Translations under genes and position numbers: made by a program
Part shown: in pieces, positions 34,127 to 45,855 of the stretch
How positions within the stretch are numbered: position 1 is the first letter of the stretch
Layout of the letters: every line of letters begins with the position of its first letter
Source of the DNA: Wolfiporia cocos
Taxonomy: Eukaryota > Basidiomycota > Agaricomycetes > Polyporales > Phaeolaceae
Direction of reading: 5' to 3'
Assembly (NCBI GenBank): GCA_029448655.1
Contig: JACCLO010000014.1
Span: 434,001-498,000, forward strand
Length of the DNA stretch: 64,000 nt
The notes under the pieces: generated by a model
Told to the model about the DNA's origin: nothing
Seen by the model: the letters and a program-made list of their open reading frames with translations, nothing else
Databases searched by the model: none

Positions 34127-35735
34127 CTAGATGTAGTACTTTGCCGCAATTCCGTTAACAATATCGTGCTCCTCAACGCATTCTCCGGTTTTGTGGAGTT
34201 CTTTCAGACCGTACGCACTCGTCCTTCCCTTGCGCCACATCTCCATTGTTGGAGCGTTGGCATCTTCAAATCGACGACGGATGCCCATCCTCTGGATTAC
34301 AGGGCTCTCTGCGTACGGGACAAGCTTTGTGTTGTCGTCAGGATGGCAGAAGTAAAACACTCCCAGACGTGGGTACTCGTGCTGGTCCTTAGGCGGCTGC
34401 ACGACGCGGTGGATTGTGGCCTTGTAGAGGCCGCCTGAGAAGAACTCCATGGCATCGCCTGCATTCACAATCTATATCGCAGTCGCATATTAACCGATTG
34501 GTGACGGAGCGTCGCATAATAATATTTACAATAGCATTCTCGATGTGCTTGACCCAACGCCACTTGCCATCTGGAGAGAGAATCTGCAACCCTAGCACAG
34601 GCTGGCTCCACAGCGCAGTGACGCTACCAATATCTTCGCGATGAGTAAGTACAAGCGCTATGCCATCAATGAAGCAATCCCACCGGTATGTCCTTTCATC
34701 CAGACATTCTTTGTTTTTGCTTCGTCGTCTTCTGAGCGGGGATAACTGGTATAGATATAAACAAGGTGTTCCTCACATTGCGTCTAACCTGTTAGCTTAC
34801 TACTTCATAAAACGGACTGTCGGGGTGTCGTACTTGTCAATATGCGTTGCTACCGTATCCGTAGCGTACGTACCATATGTTTCGCCCTTGACGGAGAACT
34901 GGTGGTTAGCTACAAAGGTATCCTCCGGAAGCTCCATCCCCAAAGCAAGAAGACTGAAGAAGTTCAGGCCCGGTCGCTGCGAAAGCTTTGCCAGAAACAT
35001 ACCGTAATATAGGATGCATGACGTTGAAATGATTGAAGCGTATGAATGCATCAATTCCCGGTAGAAGAGGGCGGATTGCTTTGGGGTGCTCCTTCCTTGT
35101 CACATCTTTGTTGACTGAATCGCACCATTAGTGGACCGTATCAGTCATTGAAAAGAAAAGGAAAAGTCACGGACTGTTGTAGTGCTCGACTTGATCACGA
35201 ACATCCGCGTCTATCGTCTGTAGTTCGTGATCAGCTGCAAGTCCTCAAATCATAATTTTATTATACCCATAAGCTTCGCAACTTGTATCCCTGGTAGGAG
35301 CCTTGGTCTTTGATATTAGCAAGATATGTTTGCTTTTCTTCATCTTTGACACTGTTGAACGGAACGTCCGCAATGTCTAGAATGCGCTCATTCTGCGCTT
35401 GCCATACCCCAGAAGCCAACTCAGCATGATCTGGTAGCGACTCAAATGCTATCGTAGAGGCTTCACGCACTTCAGCTTGAGTTAATCCATGGTTCACAGC
35501 ATAGAAAAATCCTATCTCGGATACAGCATTTCGAACTTGAAGCGCAAGCTCCGCCAGGCCTTCAGGAGTGTTTGCATTTGACAAGTCCACAATGGCGAGG
35601 TCGGCATAGTCCACTGTCATATATATCAGTGTGCAGGACGTGACAAGGGACTGATGGAAATTGCCACTTACAAGGTTCCTGAGAAGGAGGTGCTGGGATA
35701 AACTTAGGTACAGCCGGAACGGTGAGACTAGGCAT
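34127..35735 (-). CDS. 2OG-Fe(II) dioxygenase, array copy 3 (best-defined model)
   Basis: Ten exons give 364 residues: 35735-35672, 35613-35471, 35392-35267, 35217-35175, 35114-35003, 34953-34874, 34816-34801, 34745-34684, 34633-34530 and 34471-34127. All junctions are GT-AG. The 78-nt intron after QAE keeps the frame open but is placed as in the paralogues. Motifs are DYADLAIVDLSNANTPEG, GFFYAVNHGLTQAE, RILDIADVPF, LALGMELPEDTF, the iron site KGHTDIGSVTALWSQP, and DGKWRWVKHIENAI. YKATIHRVVQPP supplies the third iron ligand, and RLGVFYF the cosubstrate Arg. One exon is only 16 nt. This copy serves as the template for the array. Substrate unknown. Confidence 0.88.
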
Positions 35736-36267
35736 TGAACAGATAGCTCAAGGACGTAATAATCCTGGGGTGCACGGGTGAAGGCTCGCGGAGGGGACTA
35801 GTCCCTTCATCATGACGTTATATCAGAGCTGGCTACTCCACGCCCCGAAGGTACTTGGGCTCGTGAACAGTCACTGGGAAAGCGATAGAAGGTTCATTCA
35901 GTCTAAGAAGGCTTCGTCATTATCTGCGGGTTCAAGTATATATATATGCACCTCTTCTCTGTAACTTCCTGAAGGCGGCCGGGATTTGAGCTGTTAATGG
36001 CGTTGTTGCAATATATCATGACTTGGAATACGTGCCTCATGAAGTCAGCTCAGCGGCCCTAAGAGCGGCTATCGTATCGATGAAGTGAACAGTTTGTACT
36101 TGTTTGCAAACTTCTTCAGCTGCAACGGTTTCACCAGAGCCAAAGTGCATTCTACTTTGACTACTTTACTTCATCGAGTCGATACATTGGGGGCTTGGGA
36201 ATTTTTCGGTACGTTCAATAGTACATATCGGAAGCTGCTCCTTCCGCTTCCGTGGAGTTACATTGTG

Positions 36268-37846
36268 TTAATTGTAGTGCTTCAGTAGAATTCCGTGAAT
36301 GACCTCTTCCTCGGTGCCGTTGTCCTTTTTCGGCAGTTGCTTCTGGCCATAAGCAGCGGTCCTACTCCTGCGCCACAGACCCATTGTTGGTGCGTCGGCA
36401 TCAGCATATCGTCGAATCAACTCTCTGCTCTTGAATATGGGGCTCTCAATACGTGGAAGAAGTAGGACATCATCGTTGGGGTAGCAGAAGTAAAAGATCC
36501 CAAGCCTAGTGAGGCCATGCTGATCCTTAGGGGGCTGGACCACTCTGTGAATGGTTGCTTTGTAAAAGCCACCGGACATGAACTCCATAGCATCTCCCGC
36601 ATTGACCACCTATACACAGGAGAAAATTCAGAACACTTACGGGCGTGAAACTGGGAAATCCTACCAAAGCGTTGTCAATGTGTTTCACCCACCGCCATTT
36701 ACTGTCTGGAGACATGATCTGTAGGGCAGCTACAGGCTGGCTCCATAGCATAGTAATAGTCCCAGAATCTGTTCGTGTCAGCTGACACTGAACGAGAATG
36801 TGTATGTGATCGATACCTGTGTGTCCCTTCAACCACACGTTGTTGGTCTTCAGCTCATCCTCCTTTGACCGGGGCCAGCTGCATCCGCAACGTCAGTAAA
36901 CCTCATTGCGTCTCTTCACATTGTGGCACTCACTATTTCATAAATCTGACTGCGTAGAGCGTTGTCAGCATAATTCCTGTTTTCCTGGGTCTACGCACAG
37001 TACGTCCCACTATCACCGAGATAGGGATGTTGTTCGACAAAGGTCTCCTCGGGCAGCTCCATCCCGAGAGCGATGAGCCTGGTCATATCAGGTCAGATGT
37101 TAACCTAATGCCTTTCATTGCTTAGAAACACCTGAGGATCGGATGCAAAATCTTCAAATGACTATATTCTATGAATTTCTGAATTTCTGAGAGGAAAGGA
37201 CGGAGAGCCTTGGGATGTTCCTTCCTCGCAACATCGCGAACAACTATTCAGGTATGACAGACAATCGAGTTGTACAGTATAACAGGTACGCACTATTGTA
37301 GTGTTCGATTTGGTCATGAACCCCAGAGTCAATATGCTGTACAGCCAGTTAGCTGACTACAATAAGAATTCGGCGAGTGCTATACCCAATATTGACGAGC
37401 TTTATAACCTTCATATGACATCTGTTCTTTGATATTTCCAGTATAAAGTTTCTTTTCTTCCTCCGAAACACTGATGAACGGCAGTTCTGCAATATCTAGC
37501 ATCCGCTCATTCTATGTATCAGATATACGTTTTAGTCAAGCTGAACCTGCATTTACTTGCGTAAACCTCGACAAACCTCAGCTTTGGACAGTCCGTGGTT
37601 AATTAGATAGAAAAATCCTTTGACGTTCAAAGCGTCTCGCACTTGCGCTGCGAGTTCGACACGCCCCTCGGGAGTTTGCCCCTTGGATAGGTCAACAATG
37701 TGCAGATCTGCATAGTCGACTACATGCAGAAGTACGATGACTCTGATTATTTATCCAGGCAGCTCGGAGCATCTGGACTTACGTGCTTCCTGGGTTGCAG
37801 CAGGAGGCACATGATGCGGAATCGCCGGAACGGTAGTGCCAGGCAT
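36268..37846 (-). CDS. 2OG-Fe(II) dioxygenase, array copy 4
   Basis: First exons are 37846-37783 (64 nt) and 37719-37577 (143 nt), and the plan continues as in copy 3 to the stop at 36268. Motifs are DYADLHIVDLSKGQTPEG, GFFYLINHG, MLDIAELPF, LIALGMELPEETF, KGHTDSGTITMLWSQP (HxD), SKWRWVKHIDNAL, MSGGFYKATIHRVVQPP and RLGIFYFC. No lesion is seen. It is most like copy 5. Both have LLLPRIESP and RRYADADAPTMG, which differ from the other copies, and their upstream flanks also match for roughly 300 bp. This marks a recent duplication. Confidence 0.85.
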
Positions 37847-39225
37847 AATGAGTCTGAGCGGTTCTATGCCTGCTACAAGACAAGGGTAGACCTGAGATAC
37901 GACAACTGTGATAGCGCCATGTTATATGCGATTTTGAACCGATTGATAGATATTTCATATTAGCCATCGTTATCTCGAGAACCAACGGTTACTGGTCACC
38001 AGACAATCGTGGGGGTGTCAAGAGACCCAGGAAATCTACGATGACAGGGTACTAGCCAGGCACTCCGTACAGAACTGTCAACGACAGAGTTTATCAACAT
38101 TCTGATAAGAGGAGCAGGCGTCCCGTGAATGGTAAATGGAGCTGTATATATTGCTATGACGTCTCATCAGGATGGGAGATATAACATCAGTGAGTTCCAA
38201 ACCTGCTGTCGTGACGCGCCATGATTAACAGAAGGTATTTCACATGCATACATCAAATGGAGTAGGCAGAGTAAGGCAGGTATTAGCAATGGAGAGATAC
38301 AATCACAATAAGATGGAGTGTTTATAGCTGCACATTGTTGATGCTTCCAGTAATTGCGACTTGAGGTCCTCAAACTGAAGACTACGTAGAAGGGACCATA
38401 TTGATATGAATTTATGTCACTTGGATATTATATGGACCTACTTTGTTCAGCTTTCATTCAACGAGTCCTGCTCTGAGCAGCTACGTAAGCAGCTGTGCCA
38501 CGCATGCTAACAGTGGATATCACTACCGAAAGGCCTGTTGTACAGGTCTATTGAGGTTTATTTGTAAGACTACATAGCTGCAGATACACTATACAGTAAC
38601 CCATCGGTCCTTGGGACAACATCGCTCCTTGAAACGCTGAGGTGCCTTTTAAATTCTCTACGACGTTCCCGCCTGGAGTAAGCTTCAGGCTTTGTGCACT
38701 TACAGGTTGTATAAGTAGCACTCATCATAGATTACTTTCTCATGCATATCTGCTCAAAAACCCCCGCTATAAGAGCGGTCATGAGCTGTTTTTGGATAAT
38801 CATCAGAAGGATTGCCCCCCATTTTTTATGGTTGCATAGGAGTGTCTGGTATCAGAGCGTAGCTGTGTCTAACCACTATTTAATATGATTATACTTGAGA
38901 CAAGATAATGCATTCTTCGGTACGTATGAAAACCAGGTTGCACTATACCACGGCCACGGTTTATTGCCTATGTCACAGCTTACAGCGTCCCGGCTCTAGC
39001 AATAGTCGCCTCGTACCTCTCGTCTATACGTGAAATCAATATCACTAATTCTGGTACGAAGCTCGGAAGCAATTTCATTGGATATAAACACATTGACAAG
39101 GTGCTCACATCATGCTTCCTGCGGGACATCATAGAACGGCACATAAATGATACTGGATTTGCTAAGTAACAAACGTATTTTTCCTACATATGTTTCAAGC
39201 CAATTCTATCCAGAAAATCACATCG
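37847..39225. other. Spacer between array copies 4 and 5
   Basis: The first 300 bp form the promoter side of copy 4 and resemble the flank upstream of copy 5 (near 40980-41160). The rest (about 38150-39225) is AT-rich without a supported gene, RNA or repeat. Confidence 0.45.
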
Positions 39226-40836
39226 TCAGTTGTAGTGCTTCTGTAGGATCCCGTGGATAATTTCCTCCTCAATGCCATTATCCCGTTTCTGCAGTTGCGT
39301 CTGACCATAAGCAACGGTCCTACTCTTACGCCACGTCCCCATCGTCGGCGCATCGGCATCTGCATAGCGCCTTATTACCTCTCTGTTCTTGAATACGGGA
39401 CTCTCAATGCGCGGGAGAAGTAGAACATCGTCCTCAGTGAAGCAGAAGTAGAATATGCCAAGGCGAGTGAGGCCGCGCTGGTCTTGCGGGGGCTGGACTA
39501 CTCGGTGGATGGTTGCCTTATAGAAACCACCGGACATGAATTCCATAGCGTCACCCGCGTTGATCACCTATGCGCGGAAGGAAGGTCAAAACTCCAACTT
39601 GTGGGAAAGCAAGTATCGAAGCTTGGAAACCTCACCAGAGCGTTATCAATGTGTTTAACCCATCGCCATTTACGGTCTGGAGACATGATCTGTAGGGCAG
39701 CTACAGGCTGGCTCCATAAAATGGTAATTGTCCCGGAATCTGCTTCTTGTCAGACGTCTCCGACGGAGAAGAATTATAGTATCAATACCTGTGTGCCCTT
39801 TCATCCACACGTTGTTGGTCTTCGCCTCATCCTCCTCTGATCGTGGCCAGCTGAGTAAGTCACATCCGTAAACGACGTCTCGAGTTTTCTGACTTCAAAT
39901 ATCAGCGCTTACTACTTCATGAAGCGGACTATACAGGATACGTCAGTGTCGTTGTCTCTCGAATTCAATATACGCACCGTAGTTTCCACTATCTCCACGG
40001 AAAGGATGCTGTTCGACGAAGGTCTCTTCAGGCAGCTCCATCCCGAGAGCGAGGAGCCTGAGTAGACTAGTGTCAGGCATACTAGCCCAATAGACTGCGT
40101 TAACGTACCTGAGGATAGGATGCAGAATATTCAGATGATTGTGTTCCATGAGCTTCTGTATCTCTGGGAGAAAGGGACGGAGAGCCTTGGGATGTTCTTT
40201 CCTTTCGACATCGCGATAAACTATCCAGACTTCAGAAACAATCGAAGCATGCAGTATAGTAGATGCTCACTATTGTAGTTCTCAATTTCATCTCGTACTC
40301 CAGAATCAATATGCTGTAAGACCGGGAGGATGCTATCTCAGCTAGGTTCAACATTTTCGATTTGATATGGACTTTACCCAATATTGACGAGGTTTATACC
40401 CTTCATACGACATCTGCTCCTTAATATCTCCTGAATAGAGCTTCCTCTCCTCATCAGAAACACTATTGAATGGAAGATCCGCGATGTCAAACATCCGATC
40501 AGTCTCAATATCAGATACGTGTATCAAATCAGCTTCGGTAGCTCAAAGCGCGCGCGATATTCACCTCGGCTTGGGAAAATCCATGATTGATGATGTAGAA
40601 GAATCCCTTGACATTCAACGCGTCCCGCATTTGTTCTGAGAGCTCGATGCGCCCCTCGGGGGTTTTCCCCTTGGAAAGGTCGATGATGGGTAGGTCCGCA
40701 TAATCCACTAGTACGTAGTGCGACATAATATCCGTAAGAATTTGTCGGGTGATCTGGAAAATTGGGACCTACAGGGCTCCTGAGTTGGCGGAGGAGGCAC
40801 ATGCCGAGGGATCGCTGGGAGAGTGACACTAGGCAT
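39226..40836 (-). CDS. 2OG-Fe(II) dioxygenase, array copy 5
   Basis: The first exon is 40836-40773, with the standard array exon plan to the stop at 39226. Motifs are LDYADLPIIDLSKGKTPEG, GFFYIINHGFSQAE, MFDIADLPF, LLALGMELPEETF, KGHTDSGTITILWSQP (HxD), RKWRWVKHIDNAL, MSGGFYKATIHRVVQPP and RLGIFYFC. All expected splice sites are present. A TATA run ('catatatatat') lies about 75 nt upstream of the ATG. It is the close sister of copy 4. Confidence 0.85.
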
Positions 40837-41421
40837 TTGGAATCAAAGAAATGCAGAATTCACTATAACACGATGGTCGACGTGAGTCCTTCTGCAGCAA
40901 CCAGAGCGACATATATATATCCCTCATGAATACAGACTGCTGACATAGCGGTATGGTTATCACCACAAATGCCGACTGACTTCTTTCGTGTCAGTTATGA
41001 ATACCCTGAGAGCCACTGGTCGCTGGTCACCAGCCAAGCGTGGAGCATCAAGGAACACAACTAAGCCACGATAACGAGATCATGGCTATGCATTAGGAAC
41101 CGTTGACCGTGCCTCGACCTTCTGATAAGACAGACGTCACATGAGCGAATGTGTGAAAAAAGGGAGCTGTGTCCCCACAGAAGCTTACCGGCATGGTAGA
41201 ATTAGAACTCTAGTTGGGGTGAGCATCGCTATATATGTGCATTCGGGGCGAGATCAGTACAGAGCCGCCTTACCAGGAAACGAGAAACATCGCATATCTC
41301 GACAAAAGAAACGCTCGATAGATGATTTGACTTTCACATTCGCGGCGCATAGGAGCATATCATTGGACCCAGTCTCTGCAATTGACTACACGGTATGAAG
41401 AAAGTCGCCATCGTCCGCTCT
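40837..41421. other. Spacer between array copies 5 and 6
   Basis: Promoter side of copy 5, sharing blocks with the flank upstream of copy 4 (for example 'ctggtcaccag' and 'ctgataaga'). No gene is supported. Confidence 0.4.
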
Positions 41422-43016
41422 TCAACTGTAATGCTTGGCCAAGATTCCATTGATGAGTTCTTCTTCGATGCCGTTGTCCATTTTGCGCAGCACAGTGGTA
41501 CCGTATGCGCTGGATCTACTTTTGCGCCATGCTTCCATAGTGGGAGCACTGGCGTCACCGTACCGCCGTTTAATGGGATGGTAGCTGAACACAGGGCTTT
41601 CAACATGAGGCAGCAACTTGACATCATCATTTGGCATGCAAAAGTAGACGATCCCTAGCCGGGTGCATCCACGTTGGTCCTCGGGCGGTTGTACAACGCG
41701 ATGAATCGTTGCTTTGTAGAATCAGCAGAAAGGAACTCCATGGTGTCACCAATATTTATGATCTACATTTTAGTCAAGGTCAACGAATGTGTGAGAGCTG
41801 CTTTACTGATAAATATTGTGCCTACAAGGATGTGTCTGATCCAGCACTACTTGCCATCCGGAGATAGCATTTGTAATGCTGCAACTGGCTGACTCCACAG
41901 GATAGTAACGCTTCCAATGTCTACAAGCCTTATGAGCGGATAAACCTCATAAGACTGGAAACAGATACCTGTGTGACCTTTAGCCACACATTGGTTTTCT
42001 CTTCATCCCCCCGCGAGCGAGGGTGACTTTGATGTACACGTGCGTCATATATACAGTAGAACTATTGCATGACAGGGCAGACGCACTATTTCGTGAATCG
42101 TACTGGCGCAAATAATCAGAAAATGAGCGTCATTAAGCTGGCATGGTATATACCGTATGTCTCCCCAGTGGCGCCGTAGTCGTGATGCTTGACGAAGGTA
42201 TCCTCTGATAACTCCATCCCAAGTGCGAGCAATCTGTCATGAATGCAAGTGTTATCTCAGTAATCGGTATTGATCGTTGCATACCGTAGAATGGGGTGAA
42301 GAACGTCGAAGTAGTAGAACCGTGCAGAGGCCTCAATCTCAGGGAGGAGAGGACGAACTGCGCTCGGATGCTGCTTCTTAGTAACGTGCCGGAGGACTAG
42401 GTAAAAGAGGCTCTTCAACACATATGGAAATTGAACCATTATCGTAGGAAACGCGCACTGTTGTAGCACTCAATTTGATCGTGAACGCCTGCATCGACAT
42501 GCTATAATATCCGATTCAACAACAGATGTGGTAATGCAATCATGGCCGTACCCAGTACTGCCGAGGTTTGTATCCTTGGAATGATCCCGTTCCTTTAATG
42601 TCCGCCACAAAACTTTGCATTTCTTCATTAGAGACTCCGGAGAATGGGACATACGCAATGTCAAAGATGCAATCGTTCTGGTAAGGAAGATGAGAACGGA
42701 TAGTCCTCCTAGTGACCTGTCCCATCATGAAGTACACCAACTTGCGATTGTGTATATCCGTGATCTATAACATAGAAAAACCCTTGACTAGTCCTAGCAT
42801 CACGCATTTGCTTTGCAAGCTCCGCTCGACCTTCGGTTGTGTGGACCCTGGAGAAATCAAGTGTCGGCAGATCAGCGTATTCTACTGTAGTTACACAATA
42901 TATGAGTATATAGACTACTCCTCAGTGAGATACAACAATAGCTCACAATCCTTGTTAGTTGGAGCGGCAGCGATGTAGTGAGGAATCTTAGGTAGGGCAG
43001 TGCTTGATACGGGCAT
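41422..43016 (-). pseudogene. 2OG-Fe(II) dioxygenase, array copy 6 (broken)
   Basis: The N-terminal half follows the array plan: first exon near 43016-42953, then EYADLPTLDFSRV, GFFYVIDHG, FDIAYVPF and LLALGMELSEDTF. The C-terminal half is damaged. A 1-nt deletion in the codons for the iron site changes KGHT to KVTQ (near 41965-41980). A Trp codon in the DGKWRW block has become TAG (near 41850). The junction with the next intron has lost about 8 nt. A 1-nt deletion in the SGGFYK block (near 41718-41730) shifts the frame again before the distal His. The stop region (AKHYS) is still recognisable. Expression of a short N-terminal protein cannot be excluded, but catalysis can. Confidence 0.8.
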
Positions 43017-43925
43017 GATGGGTCGAGGTACTGTGCAAAATCACCTGCAATTGTCCACGTCTGACAATTGTCCACGTCTGACGAACTCAGTTATAATGTA
43101 AGTAGATGTGTATCTTTGGAGGTTCGTACCTTCCTGTTCTTCGATGGTGGGAATCCTTGGTTCCGAAGTAAGAAATTCAATGTCATTATCTGCGGGAACA
43201 AAGCGGCACCCAAAGGAGCTCTCTCGCACTGCATGACGTCCTGGACGTAAGAGAGCCTGCCTCAAGTCTCCTACAACCTATGTCAACAATGGAGTAATGT
43301 CCGCAGTCATACCCCGATGTTGAAGTGGTAGGGCATCCGTCGAAATTACCGTGCCTGTTGCAAATTTTCGCAAATGTGCAGAAGGTCAGCTGCACAAACA
43401 GGTGACGGACACCCAATTGATTACACAAACATTTCGAGCATTGAATGTTGGCGGAATAGCCGGAGGCGCGCGGTTAAGCGAGCTGCGCCGCCTGCCCTGA
43501 TGTTAGCGACGGAATAAAAGGGGAATGTACTGGTGTAGCGTACCTTCGCTCGTTTGTACCTGAATCCCGAGTGGTAGTCAGTAATTGACGTGGCTGGCCG
43601 GACTTCGGCCGCCGTTTGTCAACATTGAACCTGTCTTAGCTTGAGAACTGTTGCACTACGCAGACTTCTGTCTACTCCCACGCTGACCTCACTCTGATAA
43701 GGTCGACCTCAATGGGGAGGCCAGGCTTCCAAAGCGGACCGATCTTGAATCACATGTGTAAAACATCACGACGATGTCATGAATATCACACAGGATTGTG
43801 TCACGATCCCAATAGAAGAGGGACAAAGACATAACGACACGTTACATCTACACTTTGGCTTGCACGCAAGAGATGACTGCATAGAATCAGCGCTTTCGGC
43901 AGTGTAACGGTAGCGCAACTCATAC
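43017..43925. other. Spacer between array copies 6 and 7
   Basis: A 17-bp tandem duplication ('caattgtccacgtctga' twice) lies at 43048-43081. An open frame on the minus strand (43041-43265) has no recognisable motif. The rest shows nothing I can support. Confidence 0.4.
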
Positions 43926-45495
43926 CTAGTTATAATGCTTCACTACGATCCCGTTTATGACTTCTTCTTCGACTACATTATCTTTCTTCTGTAACTCCGT
44001 CTGTCCATACGCGCTAGTTCTGCCTCGGCGCCACGCCTCCATTGTGGGCGCATCGGCATCGTCGCAGCGTCGATATACTTGACGATCCCTGAAGACGGAG
44101 CTTTCGGCATGTGGGACGAGCTTCACATTGTCATCGGGCATGCAGAAGTAGAAGACGCCAAGGCGCGTATGTCCACGTTGATCTTCGGGAGGTTGAACCA
44201 CTCGATGTATGGTCGCCTTGTAGAACCCGCCGGATAGAAATTCCATGGCATCACCAGCATTCACGACCTAAGAGTGTTTTACTCAGAGAAGTCCATGATA
44301 TGAGGCACACAGCTTACGAGAGCGTTGTCAATATGTTTGATCCAACGCCATTTTCCGTCAGGAGACAATATCTGCAGGGCAGCGACAGGTTGGCTCCAGA
44401 GTATCGTAACACTACCAAAGTCTTCTGGCAGTCGTTTCTCGTGAGTCGTAACACTTGCTATCAGCTTTACCTGTATGTCCTTTCAACCAGACGTTCTTTG
44501 TCTTCGCTTCGTCATCATCTGTGCGAGGGTAACTTGTCGGACGATTAGGACTTCCTCAAAGATTATGATGGCGCTCGCGCTCACTACTTCATAAACCGAA
44601 CTGTCACAATTCGGTCAGTCGCGATGACATCCGCAGAGAGTTGTGGGACTGACCGTATGTCTCTCCGACACCGGCATAATTGTGTTGACTAGCAAACGTA
44701 TCCTCTGGCAGCTCCATTCCTAGGGCGAGAAGCCTGTATTGCGAATCGCTCTCGGTAATAATCTAGATTGGCAACGATCCTCGTACCGTAGGATTGTATG
44801 CAAAACATTGTGATGGTTGAACTTAGCGAATGCTTCAATTTCCGGAAGGAGTGGCCGAAGAGCTGCTGGATGTGCCTTCTTCGTGACATCCCGGTTGACT
44901 ACCCCAGAATTGATCACATGCAAGTGAGCCAAGTTAAAGCTGACGTACTGTTGTACGCCTCATTCTGGTCGTGAACACCAGCATCGATGTGCTATGTGTA
45001 GCATTGTGATGTCAGCACTGACAGAAATCTAGACTCAGTGTAAATGATTACCCAGTACTGTCTCAATTTATATCCTTGATATGAGCCTGTTGCCTTGATA
45101 TTCCCCGCGTACCACTTTTTCTCCTCGTCTCCAACGGCAGAGAAGGGAATGTCCGCGATGTCAAATATGCGATCCCGCTATCGATCATACATTCTCAATC
45201 ATCTTCGCTACACCGCTTCTTCGACCTACCTGAGCTTGCGTATATCCGTGATTGATAGCATAGAAGAATCCTTGCTCGGTCATGGCATTCCGCGCTTGCA
45301 ATGCCAGCTCCGCACGTCCCTCGGGGGTGGTCGCTTTTGAAAGATCAATCACTGCAAGATCCGCATATTCTACTATCGTGCGGTCGGTCAAAGATTAGCG
45401 GCCGTCTTGCGAAGGCGGCGGTAATACCTACAAGGTTCACTGGTTGGCGCGGCAGGGACATAATGAGGGATCGCGGGTACTGTAGTGCTAGGCAT
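43926..45495 (-). CDS. 2OG-Fe(II) dioxygenase, array copy 7
   Basis: The standard array plan runs from the ATG at 45495 to the stop at 43926. Motifs are EYADLAVIDLSKATTPEG, GFFYAINHGYTQAQ, IFDIADIPF, YWHIDAGVHDQNEAYN, LLALGMELPEDTF, KGHTDFGSVTILWSQP (HxD), DGKWRWIKHIDNAL, LSGGFYKATIHRVVQPP (distal His) and RLGVFYFC. All junctions expected from copy 3 are present. A TATA-like 'tatatata' lies about 65 nt upstream. As the first gene in transcription order at the right edge of the array, it adjoins the housekeeping block. Confidence 0.86.
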
Positions 45496-45855
45496 AACCA
45501 AGTCGAAGTCGAAGATGATACTTGCTACGAAGTTCACCCACAGCCGGAGTTGGGCCAAGTATATATAATTCAGGGTATGCGATAGCACGCAATTCTATCA
45601 GAACATCGCGAAGATTTCGAACTCCAAGGAAATCAGCACCTTGCTGGTCATATGGGACGGTACGCCGAAGAAGCATGCAATTGCGGCTTACCGTAGAATG
45701 CAGTCTCGGAGGGCGGAGGATATCGTAACGCTAAAAGTCGCATTGCCTGATAGTGGAGACGGACCTTGTAACCCCGGCCGCTTTCCACATTTCCCCAGAA
45801 TACCCAGCACAGCTGCATTAGAGCCTTCAAAATACTACACCAGGAAGTTAACGTG

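Noticed and set aside
28418..45495. Beta-lactam biosynthesis cluster, because of isopenicillin-N-synthase-like enzymes
   Set aside because: No ACV synthetase or acyltransferase gene is near. The similarity is only at the level of the oxygenase superfamily.
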